64,000 bases of DNA from assembly GCA_944989445.1 (NCBI GenBank), contig CALYLW010000132.1:806001-870000 (forward strand), written 5' to 3'. The number at the start of each line of letters is the position of its first letter. Position 1 is the stretch's first letter. A program made the translations under genes and the position numbers. Positions 44,053 through 56,300 of this stretch are shown here, one piece after another. The notes under the pieces are model-generated. The model searched no databases and was not told the DNA's origin. It saw only the letters and a program-made list of their open reading frames with translations. Origin of the DNA: Ampullaceana balthica (lineage: Eukaryota > Mollusca > Gastropoda > Lymnaeidae).

Positions 44053-45821
44053 TACTCTTTTTAGTGTAAGTGTAAAATCATAGAGTATATATTGCTTTTA
44101 TTGTACATGACATAAGAAAATTCATTAAATACAAAATTGCCTACTTGGTTTCCATGTGTTATGGATTGTCAGGTCTAACCGCGTGGAGATGAGGCATTTT
44201 AGACCCAACACAAAAAAACACAAACATAGGCTATCAATTGAAAACCCTACACTAATTCATATTAAGACTGCTTTCTTATTCAATTTTCTTCAATATTCAA
44301 TGATTTAACTTCCCTTTTAAAAATCTTTTTTTTAAACCTCTATTTATTTTACCAAACACCACATAAGGGTCGTCCAACGTTTTAATACCACCGGGATGAG
44401 GTCACAGGGTTAACTGAGCTGGCACCTGAAAAAAATAGCAGACGGATAAGAGAGGCTTATATAGAGATAAACTAAAATGCAATAATTTAATTACGGCTAC
44501 GGTGCATTCAATCAATCTGAAATTTTGATGCAATGCATTGTCATCCAAGATCTATCTGTGGTCAAATTTTGAGCTCTCTAGGACCATCAGAAGTGGTTTA
44601 ATTTTGCGTTGGCAAATTTGAAAATTTCGGACAGACAGGAAAGCAAGTTAATAAAAAAGTGGTAAAAATGACTTAGACTAGTCCACGTTTTTTGGCTTAT
44701 TTTGTTTGTTTCTTAAATTAAGTTAAAGTTTATGACAATGTCATTATCATTAAGTATTAAGTTAATTTAGTTAATGTATTACAGTGTACAGGCCTGCCCA
44801 GAAAAAGAAAATCTGTATAGGGATCCATGCACTGTCACTGGGTCGCGGCACCTTGGGGCTCTGGTTTAAGAACTACTAACTACATGTAAATAAATGACGT
44901 AATAGTTACCCCCATTAATGTTATCTTTTAAGAGTACAGAACGCCACAGAATATGAGAAAAACATTACTGGAAATGTTTACATTACAATTACATACTATA
45001 TATACCGATATCTACACAACAGAATATCAATTTTTATCAACAGTCTGCAGTTTTACCACATCTCTCTAGTGGCCTTTTTTGCACTTGTTAAAAAGTTCTT
45101 TGATCAATTGAAGTTATCGTTGCAATTGCTTTAAGTTACATATTATTAAATCAATTTTTATTTAGAAAGAGTATCAATAATCAATACTATTTGTCAATAC
45201 CAGCTTTAATGCTTGTCATTGTTACATTGTAATTTGTCTGGAAACGTTTCTTTGACTCTGACATTAAAAAGATAGTTATTGGCAAGATATTTATTTCTTC
45301 CAATAAGTAACTTAGTAAGGTTGTTAAATAAAACTTCCGATCTCATAACTGAAACTGAATTGTAGATTCCTACTACAAAGTAATTGGTAACATGTAGATT
45401 CACTACTATTACTTTACATAGTTTACTATTTTAACAGCAGTTGTATTTTTTGCGTTAAAATATGATTATTATTATATTATCATTGAACCCACCAGTTTCA
45501 ATAGATAATTGGGTCTGGCAAAGATTACAAATTATTATTTGTTTAGTTAGACTAGTCTTAGAACTAGTACTATCACTCTCAAGCTCAGTCACTGGAAAAG
45601 CTTTAGCCCTTTAGCTTCAAAACTTGAAGCTTGACTAAAAAAAAATGGACATGAGTCTCATGAGTCCATTCTATTCTTTTAATTATTAAATTGGTCATGT
45701 GATGTGTGTAATCATTTTTTCTGACAGGCAACCATAAACCTTTCTGCCTGTTGAAAAACGTTTGTTTTCTTAAAATTAAAATATTTTTACGTAACACATT
45801 TTTATTTTCATTTTATTTCAG

Positions 45822-45926
45822 AACCCATTCCTCAAATAATCATATGTGCAGAAAAGATTTGAAGTTGACAGAAAAAGTTACAACAAACATCCAGAAAGCT
45901 TTTTTTTAATAATTGAATTTTAAAAT
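45822..45926 (+). other. CDC6: CDC6 5' UTR segment with a short upstream ORF
   Basis: An acceptor (TTTTATTTCAG, ending 45821) opens the exon that carries the start codon. A 21-codon upstream ORF starts at ATATGTGC (45844) and ends TTTTTTTAA at 45909, 17 bases before the CDC6 ATG at 45927. An in-frame TAA at 45921-45923 precedes that ATG, so translation cannot begin further up in this frame. Confidence 0.55.
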
Positions 45927-48900
45927 ATGGAGAATTCCATTAAATCATCTTTCACAGTGCGGAAAAGTTCACGTTTAGTAGGGAGAAAGAACACACCCAC
46001 CAAGGCTATTAATATAGAAACACAAATTTTAAATGTTTCGGAATCTTCAGATATCTTAAATAAAGTTGGAAAAGCTGATGATTCCAATATCTTTATTTCT
46101 GATTTGAAACAAATGTTGAGGAAATCTGAAGAAAAACAAGGCATAATGAAAACAAGAACGTCTGATAAGCAATATCCCAGTGAAAGTAAGAAACATTTTA
46201 TTTGAATTCATAGTATAATGGTAAAAATTTGAAGGGTACAATATATATCTTCATAAACATTATTTGTTATTTTATTGGAGTAGAAATGTTTCATAATGGC
46301 CATATCATAATAATCAGTTAATTTTGATATAAAGGTTATTGTTTACTTGCTTAAAAATTCTTTTTTATGTTAAAAACATCATTTTTAGTATTATTGTTAT
46401 TTCACAAAGCTATATTTTCTTTTCAGTTAGGGACAGAGAAATAACTCCTGAAAGAACTGCATCATTCAAATACCTTAAGAATGAAAGTTGTGCACAATCT
46501 GTAACCCCTTCAATTTCCATCTCGTCCCCATCTTCTCCCAGAACTGATTCAAGCGAGTCATTTGAAGGTGAGTTATTGTGTACAAGTAAAAAAGCTGAGA
46601 CGATCACATATACCCTTAAAAATATTGAAATAGTCTTATTTTGATCATGATTATGTAGTGTTATTGTTAAACATATGGTTAACAGAAAATGTATTATTAA
46701 AATTTATAGCTCTGATGTTTAAGGTTATTATGCAACTAGTAATGTCAATGTCTTGGCACTACACCCTACCACAGGCTGGAATTTCTTCTAGGTGTCCTTC
46801 CCATCGTAGTTGGCCTGGGTGGGTCTTCAAACAACCTATATTATAAATTTTATGATTCACACTGCTTCTCCAATCATCATTTTCAAACACCAAAAAGTCA
46901 CATTTCAATAAAACCTTTCCCTTCCATGTATTGAGCACATTTTCTGCTTTCTAGTCAGGGGTCAATGTATTACAACTGGTCTTATGATGGAGGGGTGGGG
47001 GTGGTATACGTTTTTTGTTTGTTTGTTATTGTTCCTCTAGGCGTTTTTGTTTTATGCAGAAACAATATCAAAATTGACTGTGTTTGTTTAGCTTCTAACA
47101 GAATCAGGAGCTCTCTTCTGTCACCGACCAAAAGAAAGTCAGACAATGACAATGAGAACGCCTACTGCAGAATTTCTCCATCAAAAACACCCAGAGCCTC
47201 TAGGGGAGATAGATTCCTGAGAGCTTCATATTATGGAACTCCTTCCACGCCATCAGCTCTTAAATCGCCTGAAACTCCCAAATCTTCCAAGTTGGCACCT
47301 ATGGGTTAGTTAACAGATATTTTCTAATTTGTAAAGAATAATAACTAATATTAGTTAGCATTTAAAAGACTGTTGTGCCTATTAATGAGTTGCCTTTAAA
47401 TAAAAAAGTTAAATTTCATACCGACAGCCACACGTCTTTATTCCTTGCAGAATCCTACTGAATTAAATATATTTTGTCTGGAAAATACATACATTTTTGT
47501 AAGCAGTGCATATTTACTACCTCAGAAATAATTATACTTTTAAAATGTTATTTATATATTTTTTTCCTTTTTCCATTCTATAAAATTTATGCATAAATTT
47601 AGTACATTTGTTCCATTAAAACTACTGACATGTAGTTCAAACTGGTATGTACATGTACAATTTCTGTTGCCATAGAATGCAGATCAACACCAAGGCGGCT
47701 GTTTGGTTCCCCTGACAAAAAGTCCCAAGGACTGCCTACTAACTAAAGCTCTAAGGCAGATTCCAAACTCCATACTGACCCCTGAGAAAAGTCCTTCAAC
47801 TAAACTAAAGCCCTTGCAACTATACAAACCAAATGGTAAGTGCTGACTGCTGACATTGAAAAAAGTTTAGACATCAGGAAAATTTTAACCCTTTGGAGAC
47901 GACACCTTTTTGGCACATCTGTGGCAAAAGACGGATCCCATTTTTCTCTAACTTGGACATACCTCACACTAGGGGTCTACCGATATATCGGCCAGCCGAT
48001 ATATCGGCACCGATATCTGGATATCGACAATATCGGTATCGGTAGCATGTAAAGGTCCCGATATTGACGTCACCGATATTTCATAAAAAGTGACATTTTG
48101 ACCCAAAAAAAAACGGAAACAAAAAAAAACCTATAATTTAGATTTAGAATATCTCGACAAATTAATATATACCGGTATTGAAATAGTCAAAAGAGTCCTA
48201 GTATTAAAATGTGCAACCACGATACAGTTTGCCATGTGCTTTGATATTGTTTAGGTATCGGCCGATTTTCGTATACTCAGAAATACTGTGTAAATAGTGC
48301 CGATGCCAAGTATACCGTAACATCTCTAATAAATGTATAACATTATGTTCCCGTAATTGCTCTAATTGCAAAGATGCACGCAGAATCGCAGATGTCTAAA
48401 ACATTTCGTTTGGTATGGAATAACAAAATGTACCGTGTGAAGACTTGTTGTCATTGGCAACCATTCAACCTTTAACCTCATTTTCATTCTATTACTAGTA
48501 TTACTATTACTTTGTCCTCATTATTTCATTCATAAAGGTGGCCGTGTGCAAAAGCCATTAAACTATTGGTTAGAATTAATAATTATGAGTCAAGGTTGAA
48601 GTTTCAAAAGAACTTCGTAATTTTGCTTGTCCATTTTTATAAAGGACGGTTCGTTTTGTTATGAGTCCTTTGTAGGTCATGATCTGGAACTTGTAAACAC
48701 ATCGGAAACTTCGTTTCGGGAGAAAGAAAAAAATCGGTATTATAGGCAAAACTGGATATCGGTAGACCCCTTAATTATAAAATATAAATAATTACGAGTG
48801 ATAAATTTAAGAATGGCGTCATCAAATATGACCACTGTTATTTTTGTCCTAACAAATACTCATATCGGCACTCATATCGGAAGAAAATATCGGTAATATC

Positions 48901-51900
48901 GGCAAAAATACTTATCGGTAGACCCCTAATATAAAATATAAATAATTAGGAGTGATGAATTTAAGAATGATCGATGTCATCAAATAAGACCGCTGGTTTT
49001 TGTCCTAACAAATACACTATCGGCACTCATATCGGAAAAAAATATCTGTAATATCGGCAAAAATGCGTATCGGTAGTCCCCTAATATTAAAGATAAATAA
49101 TTACGAGTGATAAATTTATAAATGACGTCATCAAATATGACCGCTCGTTTTTGTCCTAACAAATACTCATATCGGCACTCATATCGGCAAAAAAAATATC
49201 GGTAATATCGGTATCGGCAATATCGGCAAAAAGGCATATCGGTAGACCCCTACCTCACACACAAATTTATAAAAAATAAGCCAATAACTTTAAATATATA
49301 AAACCATATATATTCTTGCAGGAAAATGAACTAATACAATCTTTGTTATTGAAATTATAAATTAGATAACTTTGCCAATGAGTTGATCTAATATGCATAA
49401 ATTATGCATGCAAATATTTATTACATGTGCATAAACATCTATAATTTTAATATCTGTGTGTATTCTTGATGGTAACTGGTTAAAATAAGTCCTAAAACTT
49501 GTGTTTTGGGAATCAAGGCCTATGGGGGCCCTTCAGGCACATCTTAAATGTGATTCTGCTCACTTTCCTACATTTAGGTGATTTTAAGTAATACAAAATA
49601 AATGCTTTTTTTTAAAAACAGTTTGGCAATTTCAGTACAGAATTGATTTCAAAAATAATTTAAAAATCCAATTATCGTTTTGGGAAATTTTAAAACCGAT
49701 TATCGCTTTCAAATTTCGGATTATTGTTTAACAACCCTACTTCATTGCATTTAAGCTTCTCTCAAAGTTTTCATGAAAGCTAATATATTACTTGTTATCA
49801 TTTTATATGCAAGGAAAAGTCACTAATTGTGGGGCGGGGAGATCTGGAAAAGTTGCTGGGGGTGTGGCTCAATTCCTTTAAAAGGACTATACCATTTCTT
49901 TCATTAACTTTACAGCAATAATTTATCAGTCAGCCAAACAGTGCCTTCATACAGCCAAGCCAGATCACTTGATTGGTCGTGATGCTGAGGAGGCAGAAAT
50001 CCAGGCATTCATTTGCGATAAGTTAGAGAAACAGAACAGTGGAAGTTTATACATTTCTGGGGCTCCTGGTACAGGAAAGACAGCTGTTGTCAATCATGTC
50101 CTCAATAAAATGAAGGTGAACCTATACAAGATAAATTTATTTTTAGACTATTTGCTTTGTTGATTCTTACAATTACTGACCTGTACTTCAATGTTTTCAT
50201 TCTAGTTTCTATAATCTTAAATGCATCCTAAAAAAATATTACCAATAATACCAATAGAAGTAATGTTGAGGATTTTCTGACACAATGCCTTGAATTTTTT
50301 TCTCCAATTTATCAAACTGCGCTTTAGAATTTCGAAAATTTTGTTTCTGTGAGGTAAAACCTACAACCCTGGGAGTTATCAAGTCAAAAGTGTAACTCAG
50401 CTGATATTTTATTGTTTCCATTTTTTTAATGGTATTATAGTAACAATCTTAATAATTAAAATTTCTAACAGATTCAACATAAAGATTTAAAGACAGCTTT
50501 CATCAACTGCATGATGCTGAAAGACTCAAATGCTGTGTTTAGGCAGTTACATGAACAACTTGTAGGAGTTCCTATCAAAGCCAAGGATTCAATGAAGGCA
50601 ATGGAAAAACTATTTATGTCTTGCCCAGACCCAATGTAAGTAGATGAGCTTGAAAAGTACTAACATAACAAATATTTGTTCTATAGATCATGCAGACCTT
50701 GTAAAGTTTATACGGGTTTTGAGGGTCAATTTTGTCTTTAGCTTCTCTCAATGAACATAATATAATAATATATAATAATAATGAATATAATAGATCAGCA
50801 GCTGATCTGGCATGACTTGTGACCGAAGCATGAAACTGTAGAATTATTTATTCAGACCTGCCAACCCTTCTGATTTTGTTGGAATTATTTTCTCAACACG
50901 TTGGCAGGTCTGTTTATTTGATATTGTATTACATTTTAAATTTTGTTGAGATTTCATTTGGTAATAGTAATCTGAGATAACATATTTTGATAGTTCCAGG
51001 GTTGTCAGGTCTGAATTATGTTAATTATTTATTGTGGATTAAACAACAAATACTAGGTTCCCTTTTTTTTTATTGAGGGAGAATTAGTGTAGTGTATTTT
51101 GTGCTATTGAGTTTATCCTTACAAAAAATTGAAGAAAGAAATATTGGAGACAGTAACTGAACTTGATCTTTAATAATAATATGGGTATGGTTAAATTGCA
51201 ATAAATATGTAATATGTTTTCAATACTTAATTTTAGTTTTATTTGACTCTCCAGACTTTTGGTACTTGATGAGATTGATCAATTGGATAATAAACATCAC
51301 CATATCTTATACCAGATTTTTGAATGGCCAGCAATTGCAAATTCTAAATTAATACTCATTGGTAAGATTATTTATTTCATTTAAAAAAACTTTTATGAGA
51401 TGTAAAACTATTTTAATTAAGGTTTAAAAAAAGTTTCCGACTTTTGTTAGACATCCTTACTATTTTTTTTATTATAGTTTCTTGGACTTACATAGTATTG
51501 CAAGTTGTCAATTTTTCAAAATCAAAATTTTGTTTTTAAAAAATGAAGACATTGTTTAGTACACTTCAAGTTCATGTTGTGCTAAAATTTCTATTTATTA
51601 ATATTATCATAAATATAGATTTTTATGTATGATATGATATATCAAATTTTGCTTTAGATATCATTGAGGGATGCCAATCTTGAGTATTGCAATTATTCTG
51701 TAGGTATCGCCAATGCCCTGGATCTGACGGATCGTGTGTTGCCACGTCTACAAGCTTCAACTGTCTGTAGGCCTGTGTTAATGAATTTTCCTCCCTATTC
51801 TTCAACCCAGATTTCAGACATTCTAAAACACAGGCTGCAAGATGTAAGAGTATTTGCTTACACTTACATTATTGTTTCTATTGGTCTAAACAAAAAAAAA

Positions 51901-53161
51901 TGGTGAATAGATGTATACTTCATATTAAGTCTTAATTTAAAAGTAAATTATTAACATAGTGAGGTGAGTCAGGTTAGATAAAAACTTTTTTATGCACTTA
52001 AATAATTTGCTAATCAACTAAACAAAATTTTATCCATATTTACAGAGCGAAATCATTGAACCTAGCGCTATAACATTTTGTGCTCGCAAAGTATCAGCTG
52101 TAGCAGGTGATATGAGGAAAGCTTTGGATGTATGCCGTCGTGCAGTGGAGATGGTAGAGTCAGATGTACGTTGTCAGCAGGTCTTAAAAACTGCAGGTAT
52201 GTGCTCAGAATTTTAATGCTCTTATTTTTATTAAAATGAACTTTTTGGTAATATTTTGACAGAAAGCCCAAATAATAAAAAACACTCAACTAAAATACCC
52301 TGTATACATTTCTTAACTTTCCATGATAGTTGTCTAAATATCATCTTATACATTACATACACTTCTTCTATAAATGTGTTGTCTAGCATTTTTATTAATT
52401 ATTTCACTAAAATTATACTATCCTCAGATTGTAACAGTCCCACTAAAAAGAACCAACCTGCTAAAATGAAAAAAGTTACTATAGCGCACATATCTCAAAT
52501 CATGTCTAATGTGTATGGTTCAAGTGTGACAGCTGCCAATAGCAGTGAAAATGATGTGCCCTTGCAGCAGAAGCTTGCAGTTTGCTCATTGCTTGTTTTA
52601 GTCAAAAATGGGAAAGTCAAGGAGGTCACCATGGGAAAGGTAAGTTATCCAACAAAATTCTATTTGCTGATATTTTTTTACTAAATAGTTATTATTACTA
52701 ATATTACAGTTTTGAATTTTCATAACATTTTATCACAGTCATCGCCATATTTTTCTTTGAAAATAAAAAAAACACAGCTCCATGAGGTGTATGTCAAAGT
52801 GTGCAGACGGCAACAAATGTCCCCAGTTGATCAGAGTGAGTTTCACTCAGTGATGTCACTGCTGGATGCCAGAGGGGTTATCACATTCAAGAAGGCAAAA
52901 GATACACGCATGACTAAGGTAATTATCAAATTTGTTTTAGTGTCCTTTTTTTGGGGGGGGGGAAGGGGGATGGGAGAGAAAGTAGTATCTCCTTTTTTTT
53001 GTAACAGAAATGTAAATTGAAAAAAATATATTCTTTATTGTACAACTATTAAATTTAATTTATTTCAGGTTTCATTGAAGCTGGATGAGCAAGAACTGGA
53101 ACAAACTCTTAAAGACAAATCATTGATGGCATCCATTATAAGTGACGGTGTGCCCAAGTAA
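45927..53161 (+). CDS. CDC6: CDC6 replication licensing ATPase, 12 coding exons
   Basis: Cdc6 binds ORC at origins and loads MCM2-7. Coding exons: 45927-46185, 46427-46567, 47092-47304, 47676-47835, 49916-50115, 50472-50635, 51255-51361, 51704-51843, 52046-52196, 52428-52639, 52778-52918, 53069-53161, all with GT/AG borders and consistent phases except exon 4. The N-terminal ~250 residues are disordered and rich in CDK sites (LSPTKRK, SPSKTPR, TPSTP) and contain a cyclin-docking RRLFG. The AAA+ core follows: Walker A GAPGTGKT (~306-313), Walker B LLVLDEID (~380-387), sensor-1 ANALDLTDRVLPRLQ, then FCARKVSAVAGDMRKALDVC and a C-terminal winged helix. Exon 4 carries one base too many near 47709-47721. 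Counting it out gives about 659 aa (human ~560). Orc1 is the nearest alternative, but no BAH domain is seen and the C-terminal half matches Cdc6. Confidence 0.93.
47970..49252. mobile_element. hAT-type element with three tandem right ends, in CDC6 intron 4
   Basis: Left end TAGGGGTCTACCGATATATC, right end ATCGGTAGACCCCTA, and a perfect 8-bp target duplication CCTCACAC (47962-47969 and 49253-49260). Both ends are rich in ATCGG/CCGAT words. The right third consists of three ~157-bp units (about 48761, 48918, 49073), each starting just after a GGTAGACCCC-type terminus. No transposase frame. Confidence 0.88.
50853..50912. mobile_element. 60-bp hairpin MITE remnant
   Basis: CAGACCTGCCAACCC and GTTGGCAGGTCTG form a near-perfect inverted pair around a ~32-bp loop in CDC6 intron 6. 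The ends resemble those of the 34404 element (CAGACCTG). Confidence 0.5.
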
Positions 53162-53284
53162 TAGTTTTTGTTATTGTTAAATATTGTGGTTATTTATTTT
53201 TGTCTTTCATGCATAATTCCAAAGTACTTCCAAAGTACATACTTTACAGTACACAATGAATTTTTTTGGTATTAAAAAAAATGT

Positions 53285-53297
53285 TTTATTGAATAAA
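53285..53297. terminator. Back-to-back poly(A) signals of CDC6 and INTS9
   Basis: TTTATTGAATAAA contains AATAAA on the plus strand (53292-53297, 130 nt past the CDC6 stop) and AATAAA on the minus strand (53290-53285, 66 nt past the INTS9 stop), separated by a single base. The two mRNAs probably overlap at their 3' ends. Confidence 0.75.
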
Positions 53298-53355
53298 ATT
53301 GTACAATTTTTACACTGCTTTGACTTGGAAATTTTATATACTCTGTGTTTTAAGC

Positions 53356-56300
53356 TTACAATTGTTTTAAACATTTAAGCATAACTTCTTTAAGCTTCAG
53401 GCGAATTTCTTCACTGTCACAAATAATGTGTGTTGAATTTCCATCTACTTGAATCAAAGAGTCCTCCTTTACCTGCAATAAATCAGGGAAATAATTTGTT
53501 GGCCACTAGCAACATGATGTATTAAGCAGTTCTTAAATAAATAGTAATGTTCTCACCAGATGGATGATTGATCCAGATTCATTCTCTTCAACTTTTAGTG
53601 AATTGAACCCATACTGTGGAATACAGTAGATCAATAATATATTTAATTTATAATTTCCAGATTAAGTTACAACTAAATTGGTTCAGTATTGATTAATTTA
53701 TCTAAAAAATATATGTTCGTTATGTTTTCTGTACATAAAAATATTACTAATTTAACTAAATGAGCAAATGGTGTCAAAATATGATCCTTTCTTTATGCAA
53801 GAAAAAATCTGCAGTCCCCTGCTCAACAATCTGCAATTAATTATTGCCTTTTCATTATAAATGGTTATGTCAACATTAGGTTACGATCATATAATCTGAT
53901 GCTAACCTGCTTGAGGGCATCAACGATCTCGTGCAGGCTTGGAGTTCCAAATATGTAGGGATTGCGCCACATTAAGCTGCCATCAGATCTACGCTTCCTA
54001 GTCATATGAATGTTAGATGGAAGTCTCTGTAATATGTATTTGTTGTCCTTGGCAACCAGTGCAGCTGTTACCATGGAGACAGCTGATCCTGGCTTCACCT
54101 CAATAGGCTCCAATGTATTTGCTAGCTTAAAATAATTTTTAAAAAATTTTTAATGCAGAAAAATAATTGTACTTCTAAAATTACGTTTTAGCTGACTTAA
54201 GATTTTCGCCAATTTTGCATTCAAAGAAAAGAGATGTGAAGTGAAAGGCCATTTATGATGTGAGTTTAGGCAGACTTTTACCTCAGGTTCCATTTCCACT
54301 GTCTCAAACTGTCTTTTCACAGGCAGTGACAAGATTTCTCCTTGCTTGTAAGTTAAAGGAGATGGGTCCTAATAAGGAGAAGAAAATAGTTAATGTTTGA
54401 ATAACTAATTTAGCATTCTGTGCATTGATTATAAGTATATTATGTTTCTTAGTGCATCTACAAGGATACCCAAGTTAGATTTGCATGTGCCACTGAGCCA
54501 TGTGAATTGTCCCATTCATAAAACTTTATAAATTCAGTTGGATGTGGCAGGTGTGAGAACATAAATTATTACCTGGTTTTGTAAGACATTGTGTGTGGAA
54601 GGGTTGCCTAAATGTGCCACAAAGACCAAATCTATCAACATTAAAACTAATACAAATGTGAGAAAAATAGCTAAATAATAGTATTATTATTGATAATTGA
54701 AAGCAAGTATACAAATGTACATTACATGTATTAAATTAAGAGTGCATAAATCCTTCCCATTACAAAGACAATCTCTTGTAGCTATGATCAAATTTATATT
54801 GGTAATGGCATGTTTGTGTATAAGTATAAATCAAAGCTCTCATGTTAGATAGTTTACTTCAATGTTTCCTCTAAGGTTTGTTGGTCCTTGTGCAAAGTAA
54901 AAAAAACTTGTGGGCAAAGTTGCACAGTATCTCTATTTTGGGCAATATTTTAATAAATTTTCTGCACGTCCTGTCGGATATATAAAGGGAACATTGGTGT
55001 ACTGTAAACATTAATTATCTTACAAAATCAATAGTTAGGTCGTTCCGCAATGGCTCCATCAGAGGAGGTCGGATGTATAGTTCAGATACAACAAGGTGCA
55101 GAGGTCGCAAGTCTCTAATGAGCTTGTTGGCTTGTGAAAAGTTCAAGCTTGTGTCTATTGGGCAGTAACAAACCTTAGATGACAAATAAATTAAAAAAAA
55201 ATTTAGTATAAAAAGAGTTGCGATGGTGCTGAATGAACATAATAAGCACAGGTTATGCACAAAATAAATATATAAATTATTTTTTTTTACCCAATTAGTC
55301 TCAACAAAAGATAAAAAGTCTTACCCTCATAGCAATGGGGAGAAACGGAGCAAGGGCATCAAGGTGAGGAAAATCTGGTTCTAGAGTGTATTCAAAGAAT
55401 ATACCATATAAGTGATGGATGTACAGTACAGCATTCAGTTGAAACATAAGTGTTTAATTTAATTGTAACACCAGTCACATGTACCTCATGATTTTTACAT
55501 GAAATTTCTTGAATTCAGAATAGAAATAAAATAGGAAGTCCAGGCAATACCTGTGAAAATGATGGTGTTAGCAGAGGAATTTCCCCAGAGTTCAATGAAG
55601 TGAACAATGTCACCCATGCGAAGTGAGGGGTGTCCAGCAAATAGAATGCAGGGTGTGTGAAAGTCTGTAGTTAGGCCAGCTGGAGAGAAGAAAAAGTTAA
55701 GAAAATTAAACCTGGCTTGGTGCAAATCTCTGGAATGGATCTTCAAAGTATTTTGGGCTCATCTCTCTTAACTTAAATAGTTTGACCTTAAACACACGTC
55801 TACTTTAACAAAGGAGACAAAACAATCATTTAAGACGATGATTCACAAGCACTTACTATGTATGCTGGAGAAGTTCTTTAATCTACCTTTACTGAGAAGC
55901 TGGAGAGATCAAAGAAATAAATTAAGAGATGTAAAACAGTTCTTACTAAAAAAGAGATGTCAAGCATGGTTATAAAGAATTGACCAACTTATGAGCGTTT
56001 AGAGGATGGGTATTTTCTTCCTCAAAGAATATAGCCACTAATTCTCCTTTTGCCCTTTCAAAATCTTACAATTAGATCTTCATTGAAAGTGATATTGAAT
56101 TTACTAAAAATTTAATTATGTGGATATGTCAGTCTGACCTAGATAACAAAAGTTATTAGAAAAATTGAGTACTAACATCTGCATGGGGGAAAGGGCATTC
56201 TGGCAGAAACACTTTGGCCTGCTTTCCAGAAGACAACCTGCAAATAGTTATACATTTTTAATTTAATTCATTTGGCTTTTAAACTAATGTAGGCATTTAC

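Noticed and set aside
45927..53161. ORC1 instead of CDC6
   Set aside because: ORC1 shares the AAA+ core, but no BAH domain is seen and the segment with FCARKVSAVAGDMRKALDVC and the following winged helix fits Cdc6 better.
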